Source: CAIUSP01 sp964594365
Lineage (GTDB): Bacteria > Actinomycetota > Thermoleophilia > Solirubrobacterales > 70-9
Direction: 5' to 3'
NCBI GenBank assembly: GCA_964594365.1
Contig: CAZQMB010000001.1
Coordinates: 1-64,000 of the forward strand
DNA: 64,000 nt
Shown: positions 10,259-18,438 of the stretch, in pieces
Layout: the number at the start of each line of letters is the position of its first letter
Position numbering within the stretch: position 1 is the stretch's first letter
Notes under the pieces: model-generated
What the model was told of the DNA's origin: nothing
The model's input: only the letters and a program-made list of their open reading frames with translations
Databases searched by the model: none
Program-made: the position numbers and the translations under genes

Positions 10259-11029
10259 ATGAGCAGTGTCTCCCTCATAGGTTCGGGCAACATGGCGCGG
10301 GCGATGGCGCGCGGCTGGCGTGCGGGCGATGGCGGTCCCGACGAGATCTTCGTTTGCGACTCTGGATCTGGCAGCGCCGAGACTTTGGCCGACGAGGTCG
10401 GCGCCGTCGCGGTCTCCGGTGTCTCCGAGGCCTTCTCGAGCTCGGAGATCGCGTTCCTCGCCGTCAAGCCTGCGGCCCTCGCTGCGGTGGCCAGAGAGGC
10501 GGATGGCTACTCCGGGACCGTAGTATCGCTGCTCGCCGGCACAGACCTCTCACTCCTCAGGTCCTCATTTCCAGGAGCCGAATGTGTCCGTGTGATGCCG
10601 AACGTTGCCGTGGAGAAACGGCGGGGTGTTCTCTGCCGCACCGTGCCGGAGAGCCCTGAGTCGGCTGAGGCGGATCTGGCGGGGCTACTCGCAGTGCTCG
10701 GCCTCGTGATCGAGATCCCAGAGCGGCTGTTCGACGCCGCAACCGCGGTGATGGGATGCGCCCCGGCCTATTTCGCGCTGGTGGCTGAGGCGATCGCCGA
10801 CTCGGGCGTGAGAGCCGGGTTGCCCGAGGACCTCGCCGCCGAACTGGTTTCCGAGACCTTGGCCGGTACGGCCGCGTTGCTCGAAGACCGTGACACCTTG
10901 GCATTGCGTCGGGCCGTGACCTCTCCCGGCGGTTCTACCGCCGCCGGTTTGGCAGCTCTGGAGCGAGGAGCGGTGACCGCTGTCTTCGCCGAAGCCGTAG
11001 CTGCCTCGATCGATCGGATGAAGGAATGA
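10259..11029 (+). CDS. proC: Pyrroline-5-carboxylate reductase
   Basis: Last step of proline synthesis: reduces pyrroline-5-carboxylate to proline with NAD(P)H in the cytosol. 256 residues. The N-terminal Rossmann motif is LIGSGNMARAMARGW. VRVMPNVAVEKRRGV follows, and the C-terminal dimer domain carries the family signature region around TSPGGSTAAGLAALE. A -10-like hexamer lies eight bases upstream of the ATG, with no room for a ribosome site, so the mRNA is probably leaderless. The stop overlaps the next gene by ATGA. Confidence 0.94.
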   Translation: MSSVSLIGSGNMARAMARGWRAGDGGPDEIFVCDSGSGSAETLADEVGAVAVSGVSEAFSSSEIAFLAVKPAALAAVAREADGYSGTVVSLLAGTDLSLLRSSFPGAECVRVMPNVAVEKRRGVLCRTVPESPESAEADLAGLLAVLGLVIEIPERLFDAATAVMGCAPAYFALVAEAIADSGVRAGLPEDLAAELVSETLAGTAALLEDRDTLALRRAVTSPGGSTAAGLAALERGAVTAVFAEAVAASIDRMKE

Positions 11030-11337
11030 CTCATCTCCTGCTGGCCGTTGGCCGGGCCGAAATAGCGGACTACGTGGGCGCGCTCTTCAGCGTCTACTTC
11101 GTCTTGATCTTGTTGAACATCCTGCTCTCATGGATTCCGCGAATTCCCTACAACCGATTCCTATACGGGGTCATCGACTTCATCAACGAGGTGACCAACC
11201 CGTACCTCAATCTCTTCCGGCGGTTCATTCCCCCATTGGGGGGAGGCGGTTTTGCGCTCGATCTGAGTCCGATCCTCGGCCTGATCGTGCTCGGGCTGGT
11301 CCGTGGTCTGGTGGTGGGGGCGATCGACCCGAATTGA
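11026..11337 (+). CDS. YggT family membrane protein
   Basis: A 103-residue protein with two hydrophobic segments (about 15-37 and 78-98) and the conserved middle NILLSWIPRIPYN and TNPYLNLFRRFIPP. YggT proteins are encoded near sepF and yggS and are linked to cell division and osmotic tolerance, but the biochemical role is unknown. The start overlaps the proC stop (ATGA). The downstream lspA begins inside its stop codon. Confidence 0.9.
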   Translation: MTHLLLAVGRAEIADYVGALFSVYFVLILLNILLSWIPRIPYNRFLYGVIDFINEVTNPYLNLFRRFIPPLGGGGFALDLSPILGLIVLGLVRGLVVGAIDPN

Positions 11338-11792
11338 TCCTGCTCCGCCGCAGCACACCTCGGATCCTGCTGATTGCGTTGGTCGTCTTCGTGCTCGATC
11401 AGGCCAGCAAGGCAGTCGTGGCGGCCCGGATGAGACCCGGCGAGGAGATCGAACTCCTCTCCTTCCTGTCTCTGGAGCGCACTTCGAACACGGGGGTGGC
11501 ATTCGGACTCGCCAGTGGTGTCCCGCCGTTCGTCTTGGTGCTCCTGGCATCCGCGATCGTCCTCCTGTTGCTGGTACTCGGCAGTCGCCTGAGATGGCGT
11601 GGATCCTCCGTGGCGATAGGTCTCGTGCTCGGTGGCGCCCTGGGCAACCTCGCGGACAGAGTGTTTCGGGGTCACGTCGTCGACTTCATCGCGGTTCCGC
11701 ACTGGCCTACCTTCAACCTCGCTGATGCCGCAATCACAGTCGGGGTGGTATTGCTGCTGATCGGGAGCCTGAGGTCCGGTGGCGGCCGCTGA
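11334..11792 (+). CDS. lspA: Lipoprotein signal peptidase (signal peptidase II)
   Basis: Aspartyl protease of the membrane that cleaves signal peptides of prolipoproteins after lipid attachment. 152 residues with four hydrophobic helices. The two catalytic aspartates lie in GALGNLADRVFRGHVVDFI and FNLADAAITVG, and the family segment TSNTGVAFG is present. The start is TTG 11334, which overlaps the yggT stop (TTGA) and gives the normal N-terminus before the first helix. Two probable substrates are encoded in this window (36984-37409 and 38791-39456). It overlaps rluD by 14 bases. Confidence 0.93.
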   Translation: MILLRRSTPRILLIALVVFVLDQASKAVVAARMRPGEEIELLSFLSLERTSNTGVAFGLASGVPPFVLVLLASAIVLLLLVLGSRLRWRGSSVAIGLVLGGALGNLADRVFRGHVVDFIAVPHWPTFNLADAAITVGVVLLLIGSLRSGGGR

Positions 11793-12471
11793 GAGACCAC
11801 CTCGCTTCCGCGAGGTGTATTCCGATCAGGACATTCTCGTCCTCGACAAACCGGCCGGTCTGGTCGTTCACGAGGCCCCTTCGCACGTCGGTGAGACGCT
11901 CGTCGACCAACTCGAGGGGAGTGGTCGGGGTGGCGAGGTCCAGCGACCGGGCATCGTGCATCGGCTCGACAAGGACACATCCGGGCTGATGGTCGTCGCC
12001 TTGAGCGAGCCCGCCTTTGCTTCGCTTGGTTCGCAGATTCGGGAGAGGACCGTGAAGCGCGAGTACCTCGCTCTCGTCGAAGGTCATCTGGGATCGGAAG
12101 CAGGAACGATCGAGGCGCCAGTCGGTCGGAGCCGGAGGGAGCGGACGAAGATGACCGTCGGGGGCGTTGCATCGCGTGAGGCGACCACCCATTTCGACAC
12201 TGAGGAGGTTCTTCCGGCAGCCACCTTGGTTCGAGCTCGGTTGGAGACCGGCCGGACTCACCAAATCCGCGTGCACTTCTCCGCGATCGGACATCCGGTG
12301 ATAGGCGACCCCCGTTACGGGCAGGGGAAGACATATGGACTCGGGAGGCAGTTCCTGCACGCAGAGACACTCGAATTCCTGCATCCACGCACGGGAGAGG
12401 TCTCGAAGTTCTCATCCCCACTGCCTGACGAGCTGTTGAGAGCACTCGAACACGCGAGAGGCGAAGCGTGA
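11779..12471 (+). CDS. RluA-family rRNA pseudouridine synthase
   Basis: Converts specific uridines in structured RNA, usually 23S rRNA, to pseudouridine. The catalytic motif HRLDKDTSGLMV gives Asp64. VKREYLALVEG, GRTHQIRVHFSAIGHPVIGD and the C-terminal FLHAETLEFLHP are typical of the RluC/RluD branch. At 230 residues it lacks the N-terminal S4 RNA-binding domain that RluD proteins usually have, so the target is uncertain. Start GTG 11779 lies inside lspA, whose neighbour this gene commonly is. Confidence 0.88.
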   Translation: MAAAERPPRFREVYSDQDILVLDKPAGLVVHEAPSHVGETLVDQLEGSGRGGEVQRPGIVHRLDKDTSGLMVVALSEPAFASLGSQIRERTVKREYLALVEGHLGSEAGTIEAPVGRSRRERTKMTVGGVASREATTHFDTEEVLPAATLVRARLETGRTHQIRVHFSAIGHPVIGDPRYGQGKTYGLGRQFLHAETLEFLHPRTGEVSKFSSPLPDELLRALEHARGEA

Positions 12472-12501
12472 GTAACATCCTCCAGGCAACTGCAAACTAA
12501 T

Positions 12502-12563
12502 CCCTGAAACGGAAACGGGGTGCTGCCCGGCGAGAAGCGCCGGGTCCCCGCAACCGGTCAGGG
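12502..12563 (+). promoter_or_regulatory. Long leader hairpin upstream of rpsB
   Basis: A nested stem of 62 bases: CCCTGA/TCAGGG at the base, CGG/CCG, a symmetric AAA/CAA internal loop, CGGGG/CCCCG, a TGCTG bulge, CCCGGCG/CGCCGGG and an apical AGAAG loop. It ends 33 bases before the rpsB start. No T tract follows, so it is not a terminator. Ribosomal protein operons are often controlled by the protein binding its own leader, so an S2-binding element is a reasonable inference. Confidence 0.5.
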
Positions 12564-12596
12564 CTCGATCGACACCCACAAGCGAAAGGAATCGAA

Positions 12597-13679
12597 TTGG
12601 CCACAAGTGCGCCCGAGACAGCGCAGGTCGGACTCCGCGAGCTTCTCGAGGCCGGCGTGCACTTCGGACACCAAACCCGCCGTTGGAACCCACGGATGCG
12701 GAGGTTCATCCACGGCGAGCGGGATGGGATCCACATCATCGATCTGATCCAGACAGAGGCTCTGCTGGAGGAGGCCCGGCTGTTCGCGACCGACCTGGCC
12801 GAGAAGGGCGGAGTGATCCTCTTCGTCGGCACCAAGAAGCAGGCTCAAGACTCCGTGCAGGAGTGGGCCGAGAAGTGCGGCATGCCCTACGTCAATCGTC
12901 GCTGGCTTGGCGGGCTGCTGACCAATTTCAACACCATCCGGAAGCGCATCGCGAGACTCCACGAGCTGCGCTCCCTTTCTGAGGAAGGTCAGCTGGACCT
13001 ACTCCCGACCAAGGAGCGCATGACCATGGAGGCCGAGCTCGCAAAGCTCGAGTTCAACCTGGGTGGGGTAGCGGATATGGAGCGTGTTCCCGACGCCCTC
13101 CTCGTACTCGACATCACCACCGAAGAGATCGCTTTGAACGAGGCCAACCGACTGGGCCTCCCGATCATCGGACTGGTCGACACCAACTGTGACCCCGGGC
13201 CGGTCGATCATGTCGTCCCCGGTAACGATGACGCCATGAAGGCCTGTGAGCTCGTCGTGAGCACGATCGGGTCTTCGGTCGAGGCCGCCGCAGGGGAGTG
13301 GCGCAAGGCCGAGGAGAAACGAATCGCGGAAGAGGAGAAGAGGCGCGCCGAAGAGGCCGAGAAGCGTAGGGCCGAGGAGGAGGCTGCCAAGAAGCGTGAG
13401 GCCGAGGAGGAGGCTGCGAAGAAGGAGGCCGAGGCCAAGGCGAAGAAGGAGGCCGAGGCCAAGGCGAAGAAGGAGGCCGAGGCCAAGGCGAAGAAGGAGG
13501 CCGAATCCAAGCCCAAGGTCGAAGCCGCCGGCAGCAAGCCCGGGGGTGGCTCACAGGCGGCGCCTGAGGCGCCGGCCAGCGATAGCCCTGAAGCCCCCGA
13601 GACCGCTGAAGTGGCCGACGGATCAGCCGCGGGAAATGATGCCGCGTCCGGCGACACTGCCGATGAGGCTGGTGCCTGA
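12597..13679 (+). CDS. rpsB: Ribosomal protein S2 with long charged C-terminal tail
   Basis: Small-subunit protein S2. Residues 1-230 are the normal S2 domain: LLEAGVHFGHQTRRWNP, FVGTKKQAQDSV, YVNRRWLGGLLTNF, and VDTNCDPGPVDHVVPGNDDA. After about residue 235 comes a tail of ~125 residues, first a run of E, K, A and R heptad-like repeats that should form a long charged helix, then an A/P/E/D-rich end. The total of 360 residues is about 100 more than usual. Part of the tail is encoded by a 24-base tandem repeat. Start TTG 12597 has AAAGGA six bases upstream. tsf follows with no gap, the standard rpsB-tsf pair. Confidence 0.97.
   Translation: MATSAPETAQVGLRELLEAGVHFGHQTRRWNPRMRRFIHGERDGIHIIDLIQTEALLEEARLFATDLAEKGGVILFVGTKKQAQDSVQEWAEKCGMPYVNRRWLGGLLTNFNTIRKRIARLHELRSLSEEGQLDLLPTKERMTMEAELAKLEFNLGGVADMERVPDALLVLDITTEEIALNEANRLGLPIIGLVDTNCDPGPVDHVVPGNDDAMKACELVVSTIGSSVEAAAGEWRKAEEKRIAEEEKRRAEEAEKRRAEEEAAKKREAEEEAAKKEAEAKAKKEAEAKAKKEAEAKAKKEAESKPKVEAAGSKPGGGSQAAPEAPASDSPEAPETAEVADGSAAGNDAASGDTADEAGA
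13422..13504 (+). repeat. 24-bp tandem repeat inside rpsB
   Basis: About 3.5 copies of a 24-base unit beginning AAGGAGGCCGAGGCCAAGGC, each encoding an eight-residue Lys/Glu/Ala unit (KEAEAKAK). The repeat keeps the reading frame, so copy number may vary between strains without breaking the gene. Confidence 0.9.
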
Positions 13680-14297
13680 ATGGCCGGGAAGATCTCTGCT
13701 TCAGACGTGAAGGAGCTTCGTGAGATGACCGGGGCCGGAATGATGGACTGCAAGGAAGCCCTCGAGGAATCGGGAGGAGATCTCGACAAGGCTCAGGAGA
13801 TCCTGCGGGTCAAAGGAGCTGCCTCTGCGGCCAAGCGCGGCGAGAGGGGAACCGGAGAGGGGATCATCTCTTCCTACATCCACGCCACCGGGAAGGTCGG
13901 CGTCTTGGTCGAGGTCCAGTGCGAAACCGACTTCGTCGCTCGCAACGAGGAGTTCCAGGAGTTTGCACGTGAGATCGCCATCCACATCGCTGCGATGAAT
14001 CCCTCGGTGGTCTCGGTCGAGGATCTACCTGAAGATGAGGTCGAGCGGGAGCGCCGGCTGTTCGCGGAAACGGCGAAGGCCGACGGAAAACCCGACGAGG
14101 TGATCGAGAAGATCGTCGAAGGTCAGATCTCCAAGTGGGCTTCGGAACGTGCTCTGATGGATCAGGAGCACTTCAACAGTGAGCGGTACGAAGGCAAGAC
14201 GATCGAGGAGCTGAGGACAGAGGTATCGGCCAAGACCGGAGAGAATGTCCGGATCGCCCGATTCGCCCGCTTCGAGGTCGGCGCGGACGGCGAGTAG
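13680..14297 (+). CDS. tsf: Elongation factor Ts
   Basis: Guanine nucleotide exchange factor for EF-Tu. The N-terminal UBA-like domain shows VKELREMTGAGMMDCKEAL, and the EF-Tu contact motif ETDFVARNEEF lies near residue 84. At 205 residues it is the short form with one core subdomain, which is normal in some bacteria and is not a truncation, since the end (RIARFARFEVG) matches the usual C-terminus. The ATG follows the rpsB stop directly, so the two are made from one transcript. Confidence 0.96.
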   Translation: MAGKISASDVKELREMTGAGMMDCKEALEESGGDLDKAQEILRVKGAASAAKRGERGTGEGIISSYIHATGKVGVLVEVQCETDFVARNEEFQEFAREIAIHIAAMNPSVVSVEDLPEDEVERERRLFAETAKADGKPDEVIEKIVEGQISKWASERALMDQEHFNSERYEGKTIEELRTEVSAKTGENVRIARFARFEVGADGE

Positions 14298-14303
14298 TCC
14301 CGC

Positions 14304-15044
14304 GTGGCTGCGAAGGGCTTCAATCGCGTCCTCCTGAAACTCTCCGGAGAGGCCTTGATGGGGTCTCTCGAGTACGGAACGGACCCCGAGCAGGTGAGGG
14401 ACATCGCCAGACAGGTGCACGATGTGAGGACCTCTGGGGTGGACGTGGCCATCGTCGTCGGTGCCGGGAACATCTATCGGGGATTGGAGGGCGCCGCACA
14501 GGGTATGGATCGGGCCACAGCCGACTACATGGGGATGCTCGCGACCGTCCTCAACGCCCTCACCCTCCAGGATGCCCTGGAGAGGGAGGGGGTAGATACA
14601 CGGGTCCTTTCCGCGATGGACGTAACGGAGGTCGCCGAGCCGTACATCAGGCGCAGAGCGATCCGGCACCTGGAGAAGGGAAGGACGGTGATCTTCGCGG
14701 CAGGGACAGGCAATCCGTTCTTCACCACCGACACTGCGGCCGCTCTCCGCGCTCTCGAGATCCGCGCTGAGGCCATCCTCATGGCGAAGAACGGAGTGGA
14801 GGGGGTCTACGACGACGATCCGCGCACGAACCCCGAGGCTCAGATGCTCGAGGAGGTCGGCTTCCTCGAAGCGATAGAGAGGGGCCTCAAGGTCATGGAC
14901 TCCACCGCGCTGTCGCTCTGTATGGACAACGATCTCCCGATCTACGTCTTCAACATGGCCGAGTCGGGCAACGTAAGTAGGATCGTAAGCGGCGAGCGAG
15001 TGGGGACGATAGTTTCCGGAGCCCCAGAAAGAGGTGAACAGTGA
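14304..15044 (+). CDS. pyrH: Uridylate kinase
   Basis: Phosphorylates UMP to UDP in pyrimidine nucleotide synthesis; an amino-acid-kinase-fold hexamer in the cytosol. 246 residues. Motifs: LLKLSGEALMG, VVGAGNIYRG, FAAGTGNPFFTTDTAAALRA and the nucleotide site MAKNGVEGVYDDDPR. Start GTG 14304 lies six bases after tsf. The stop overlaps the frr start. The order rpsB-tsf-pyrH-frr is one of the most conserved in bacteria. Confidence 0.97.
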   Translation: MAAKGFNRVLLKLSGEALMGSLEYGTDPEQVRDIARQVHDVRTSGVDVAIVVGAGNIYRGLEGAAQGMDRATADYMGMLATVLNALTLQDALEREGVDTRVLSAMDVTEVAEPYIRRRAIRHLEKGRTVIFAAGTGNPFFTTDTAAALRALEIRAEAILMAKNGVEGVYDDDPRTNPEAQMLEEVGFLEAIERGLKVMDSTALSLCMDNDLPIYVFNMAESGNVSRIVSGERVGTIVSGAPERGEQ

Positions 15045-15610
15045 TGACGGATTCGATCGATGGGCTACTTGCTGACGCGGGTGAGAGGATGGCCAAGGCG
15101 GTCGAGTCCTGTAAGGGGGAGTTCGCAACCGTCCGGACCGGACGCGCGTCCCCGCATCTGTTCGACCGAATCACCGTCGATTACTACGGAGCGGAGACAC
15201 CGCTGAAGCAACTCGCACAGATATCGGCGACGGATGCCAAGAGCGTCACCGTCACTCCGTTCGACAAGGGCGCCATTCCGGCGATCGAGAAGGCGGTGAT
15301 GGAGTCCGATCTCGGACTCAGTCCGGCCAACGACGGTTCCGTGATCAGGATGCAGATCCCCGACCTCACGGAGGAGCGCAGGAAGGAGCTGGTGAAGGTC
15401 CTCCACGGAGTTGCCGAAGAGGGGCGAGTTGCCGTGAGGAACATCCGGCGTGACGTCAACAGCCACCTCCGGGATCTGGAGAAGGAGGGGGGCGCGGGTT
15501 CGGACGAAGAGCACCGTGCCGAGGCCGGCATCCAGAAGCTGACCGATGATTCGATCGGCGAGATCGACGACCTCCTGAAAGCCAAAGAGCAGGAGATACT
15601 CGAGATCTGA
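15044..15610 (+). CDS. frr: Ribosome recycling factor
   Basis: Splits post-termination ribosomes together with EF-G. 188 residues. Conserved segments are FATVRTGRASPHLFDRI, VTPFDKGAIPAIEKAVMESDLGLSPANDG, IRMQIPDLTEERRKELVK and VAVRNIRRDVN. The ATG at 15044 is preferred over GTG 15041 because GAGGTG at 15031-15036 lies seven bases before it. The start overlaps the pyrH stop by one base, suggesting coupled translation. Confidence 0.96.
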   Translation: MTDSIDGLLADAGERMAKAVESCKGEFATVRTGRASPHLFDRITVDYYGAETPLKQLAQISATDAKSVTVTPFDKGAIPAIEKAVMESDLGLSPANDGSVIRMQIPDLTEERRKELVKVLHGVAEEGRVAVRNIRRDVNSHLRDLEKEGGAGSDEEHRAEAGIQKLTDDSIGEIDDLLKAKEQEILEI

Positions 15611-15628
15611 GCTCGGGCTCACGGTCCC

Positions 15629-16294
15629 ATGCCGCCGCGATATGTAGCCATCATCACCGACGGCAACGGCCGCTGGGCACAGGCGAGGGGATTGCCGGCG
15701 CTCGAGGGTCACGAGGCTGGCGCCGATGTCGTGAAAGACCGACTCAGGGACGCCGTGGACCTGGGTATCGAGGAGTTGACCGTCTATTCATTCTCGACCG
15801 AGAACTGGACCAGACCTGCGGAGGAGGTTGCTGGCCTGATGGAGATGTTCGGCCAACGGATCGCACGGGAGACTCCAGAGCTGAACGAACAGGGCGTTCG
15901 GATGCGGTTCATCGGTCGCACGGAGGGTGTGCCCCCGGACTTGGTCGAGGCAATGCGTGCTGCCGAGGAGCAAACCGCTGCCAACCGCCGTATCACCCTC
16001 TACGTGGCATTCAACTACGGCGGCCGGGCCGAAATCCTCGATGCGGCCGAATCGTATGCCGGCGGAGGTGAAGAGGCGTTCAGGGAGAAACTCTATGCAC
16101 CCGAGATGAACTACCCGGACCTGTTGATACGAACCAGCGGGGAGCAGCGGCTCTCCAACTACCTCTTGTGGCAGTGCGCCTACTCGGAGATCGTCTTCAG
16201 AGACGAGATGTGGCCTGACTTCCAGCGGGCCGATCTGGAGGAGTGTCTGGAAATCTACGACCATCGACAGCGGCGGTTCGGGGGACGGGCGTGA
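15629..16294 (+). CDS. uppS: Undecaprenyl (polyprenyl) diphosphate synthase
   Basis: Cis-prenyltransferase making the C55 lipid carrier for peptidoglycan from isopentenyl diphosphate. 221 residues. The substrate-binding motif is IITDGNGRWAQARG with catalytic Asp11; the residue before it is Thr, where Met is usual. Further motifs are YSFSTENWTRPAEEV, FNYGGRAEILDA, DLLIRTSGEQRLSNYLLWQ and SEIVFRDEMWPDF. The stop overlaps the cdsA start (GTGA). This pair links the carrier lipid and phospholipid precursors. Confidence 0.95.
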   Translation: MPPRYVAIITDGNGRWAQARGLPALEGHEAGADVVKDRLRDAVDLGIEELTVYSFSTENWTRPAEEVAGLMEMFGQRIARETPELNEQGVRMRFIGRTEGVPPDLVEAMRAAEEQTAANRRITLYVAFNYGGRAEILDAAESYAGGGEEAFREKLYAPEMNYPDLLIRTSGEQRLSNYLLWQCAYSEIVFRDEMWPDFQRADLEECLEIYDHRQRRFGGRA

Positions 16295-17250
16295 GAGACG
16301 ATCTGGACCCACCCTCCTTCCAGTTCGGGGTGCCTCGGGACCGAGACGACCCGCCGCAGTCCGATGCGGTCTCCGGTGAGAATCCGGGCGAGGCGCCTGC
16401 GGCGGATAGTCCACCCGCTGAGCCTGCTGGCAAACAGGGACCTCTCGGTGCCCTGCGATCGGAGACCTTCAAGCGAATCGCATGGGCAGTGCCTCTCGCC
16501 GTTTTCGCGATCTTCCTGATCGTGGTCGGCGGAGAGACCTTCGCGCTGCTGATGGCGGTCTTCGGCTTACTGGGTCTGCGTGAGTTGTTCAGGATGGCGA
16601 GCTCACTCAGGCCGCTCGAGTGGCCAGCCTATATCTGCCTCGTGGGAATGGTGTCCGCGGCGCTCTACAGCGGTACAGGCGGAGTTCTGATCGCCTTCGT
16701 CGCGGTGCTGCCGCTCTGCTTCGCAGCGGCAGCGATGCGTAGCGATCGGAGAGACATCACCGCGTCGATAGCGGTCTGCATCCTCGGGTTGGCCTGGATG
16801 GGCATGGCCTTTGCCCACGCCGTCTTGCTGCGTGAGGTCCCCGACCACGGAGCAGCACTGCTGTTCGACGTACTGGCGGCGACATTCCTCGCCGACACCC
16901 TGGGCTATGTCGGTGGCCGACTCTTCGGATCGAAGAAGCTCGCACCCGAGATCTCCCCGAACAAGACCGTCGAGGGACTGATCGCTGGCTTCATCGGAGG
17001 AACGCTGGGGTTCTGGCTCGCTGGTCTCTATCAGGATTGGCTCCCCGGTCTCGACGCCCTTGCCATGGGCGCGATCATCGCCCTGGTGGCGCCCCTCGGA
17101 GACCTCTTTGCCTCACTGCTGAAGCGCGACCTCGCGACGAAGGACACCGGAAGTCTGTTCGGACCCCATGGGGGTGTACTGGACCGTCTCGACGCCGTTC
17201 TGTTCACGGTCATCGTCGGGTACTACCTGGTCAAGCTGTTCGGGTTCTAG
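16291..17250 (+). CDS. cdsA: Phosphatidate cytidylyltransferase
   Basis: Makes CDP-diacylglycerol from phosphatidate and CTP in the membrane. 319 residues. The first ~70 are Pro/Asp/Glu-rich and soluble; after that come about eight hydrophobic helices. The family signature lies near the C-terminus: LFASLLKRDLATKDTG, then GPHGGVLDRLDA. SPNKTVEGLIAGFIGG precedes it. Start GTG 16291 is taken because it overlaps the uppS stop. Its product feeds the pgsA-like enzyme at 25563. Confidence 0.94.
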   Translation: MRDDLDPPSFQFGVPRDRDDPPQSDAVSGENPGEAPAADSPPAEPAGKQGPLGALRSETFKRIAWAVPLAVFAIFLIVVGGETFALLMAVFGLLGLRELFRMASSLRPLEWPAYICLVGMVSAALYSGTGGVLIAFVAVLPLCFAAAAMRSDRRDITASIAVCILGLAWMGMAFAHAVLLREVPDHGAALLFDVLAATFLADTLGYVGGRLFGSKKLAPEISPNKTVEGLIAGFIGGTLGFWLAGLYQDWLPGLDALAMGAIIALVAPLGDLFASLLKRDLATKDTGSLFGPHGGVLDRLDAVLFTVIVGYYLVKLFGF

Positions 17251-17276
17251 CGGTTCGGCCCGCCGCAGGCGGCGCC

Positions 17277-17282
17277 TAAACT
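17277..17282 (+). promoter_or_regulatory. -10 hexamer TAAACT of dxr, leaderless type
   Basis: TAAACT ends seven bases before the dxr ATG. This implies a second promoter within the uppS-cdsA-dxr run and a leaderless dxr transcript. Confidence 0.5.
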
Positions 17283-17289
17283 CCGAGCA

Positions 17290-18438
17290 ATGAAGAAGAT
17301 CGTCATCTGCGGCTCGACGGGCAGCATCGGGACCCAGGCGTTGGAGGTCATCGCTGCCGACTCCACGATCCAGGTAGTCGGGTTGAGCGCAGGGAGTAGA
17401 TGGGAGGCGTGCGTAGAGCAGGCACGTGAGCACGGCGTCTCTACCGTCGTGCTCGACGACGCGGAGTCTGCAGAGTCCGCACGCCAGAACTGGTCAGGGT
17501 CGGTCCTGACCGGGCAGGCGGGCATCGAGAGCATGATTTGCGAGAGCGGCGCCGACCTGGTGCTGAATGCCGTGGTCGGGGCCGGTGGCCTCGGGGCGAC
17601 CATCGTGTCCCTCGGAGAGGGTATCGATCTCGCGCTCGCGAACAAGGAGTCGCTGGTCATCGGCGGAGATCTGGTCACGGCACTCGCAGAAGGGAAGGGG
17701 GCCCGGATCATCCCGGTCGACTCCGAACACTCAGCCGTGGCTCAGCTCCTCGCAGCAGCCGGTGCGGGTTCGGCGGAGCGAATCACCCTCACGGCATCGG
17801 GGGGACCCTTTCGAGGCCGATCGGACCTGACAGGCATCACCAGGGACGAGGCTCTGGCTCATCCCACGTGGTCGATGGGCGGGAAGATCTCGATCGATTC
17901 AGCGACGATGATGAACAAGGGCCTCGAGCTGATCGAGGCACATCACCTCTTCGGCCTCGACTACGACGATCTTGCGGTCGTGGTTCACCCGCAGTCGATC
18001 GTCCATGCACTCGTCTCGATGAACGACGGGGCAACGCTGGCGCACTTGGGTTACCCCGACATGCGCGTACCGATCTCGTACGCGATCCACTTTCCCGAAA
18101 GGGCGGACGTACCGGTCCCGGCGCTGGATCTCGCGCTCGCAGGCGAGCTCACCTTCGAGGAACCCGATCTCGAGACATTCAAATGTCTGCCGCTGGCCAT
18201 CGATGCGGGCCGCCGTGGCGGCACGGCGCCCTGTGTGCTCAACGCAGCCAACGAAGTGGCGGTAGCGGCATTCCTCGACCAGCGAATCTCGTTCGAGATG
18301 ATCTCGGAGGTCGTAGCGATGACCCTTGCCGAGTCTGAAACGGTCAGCGAACTGTCCCACTTCACCGAGGTCTTGGAATGCGACGCGGAGTCGCGAGCTC
18401 GGGCCGCGGAGATCATCGCGCGGGAGGTAGCCGCATGA
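17290..18438 (+). CDS. dxr: 1-deoxy-D-xylulose 5-phosphate reductoisomerase
   Basis: Second step of the MEP isoprenoid pathway, NADPH-dependent. 382 residues. The N-terminal dinucleotide motif is ICGSTGSIGTQALEVI; ANKESLVIGGDLV, PVDSEHSAV, LTASGGPFRG, WSMGGKISIDSATMMNKGLELIEA and VHPQSIVHALV follow and carry the metal and substrate residues. It is the target of fosmidomycin. Its stop overlaps the rseP start. ispG, a later gene of the pathway, lies 4 kb downstream. Confidence 0.96.
   Translation: MKKIVICGSTGSIGTQALEVIAADSTIQVVGLSAGSRWEACVEQAREHGVSTVVLDDAESAESARQNWSGSVLTGQAGIESMICESGADLVLNAVVGAGGLGATIVSLGEGIDLALANKESLVIGGDLVTALAEGKGARIIPVDSEHSAVAQLLAAAGAGSAERITLTASGGPFRGRSDLTGITRDEALAHPTWSMGGKISIDSATMMNKGLELIEAHHLFGLDYDDLAVVVHPQSIVHALVSMNDGATLAHLGYPDMRVPISYAIHFPERADVPVPALDLALAGELTFEEPDLETFKCLPLAIDAGRRGGTAPCVLNAANEVAVAAFLDQRISFEMISEVVAMTLAESETVSELSHFTEVLECDAESRARAAEIIAREVAA

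Noticed and set aside
12502..12563. Hairpin before rpsB as a terminator or a cobalamin riboswitch
   Set aside because: No T tract follows it, and the B12-box consensus GCCACTG is missing.
13422..13504. CRISPR-like repeat array
   Set aside because: The repeats are directly adjacent 24-bp units with no spacers, and they lie in frame inside rpsB.
13680..14297. Truncated tsf
   Set aside because: 205 residues is the known short EF-Ts form, and the normal C-terminal sequence is present.
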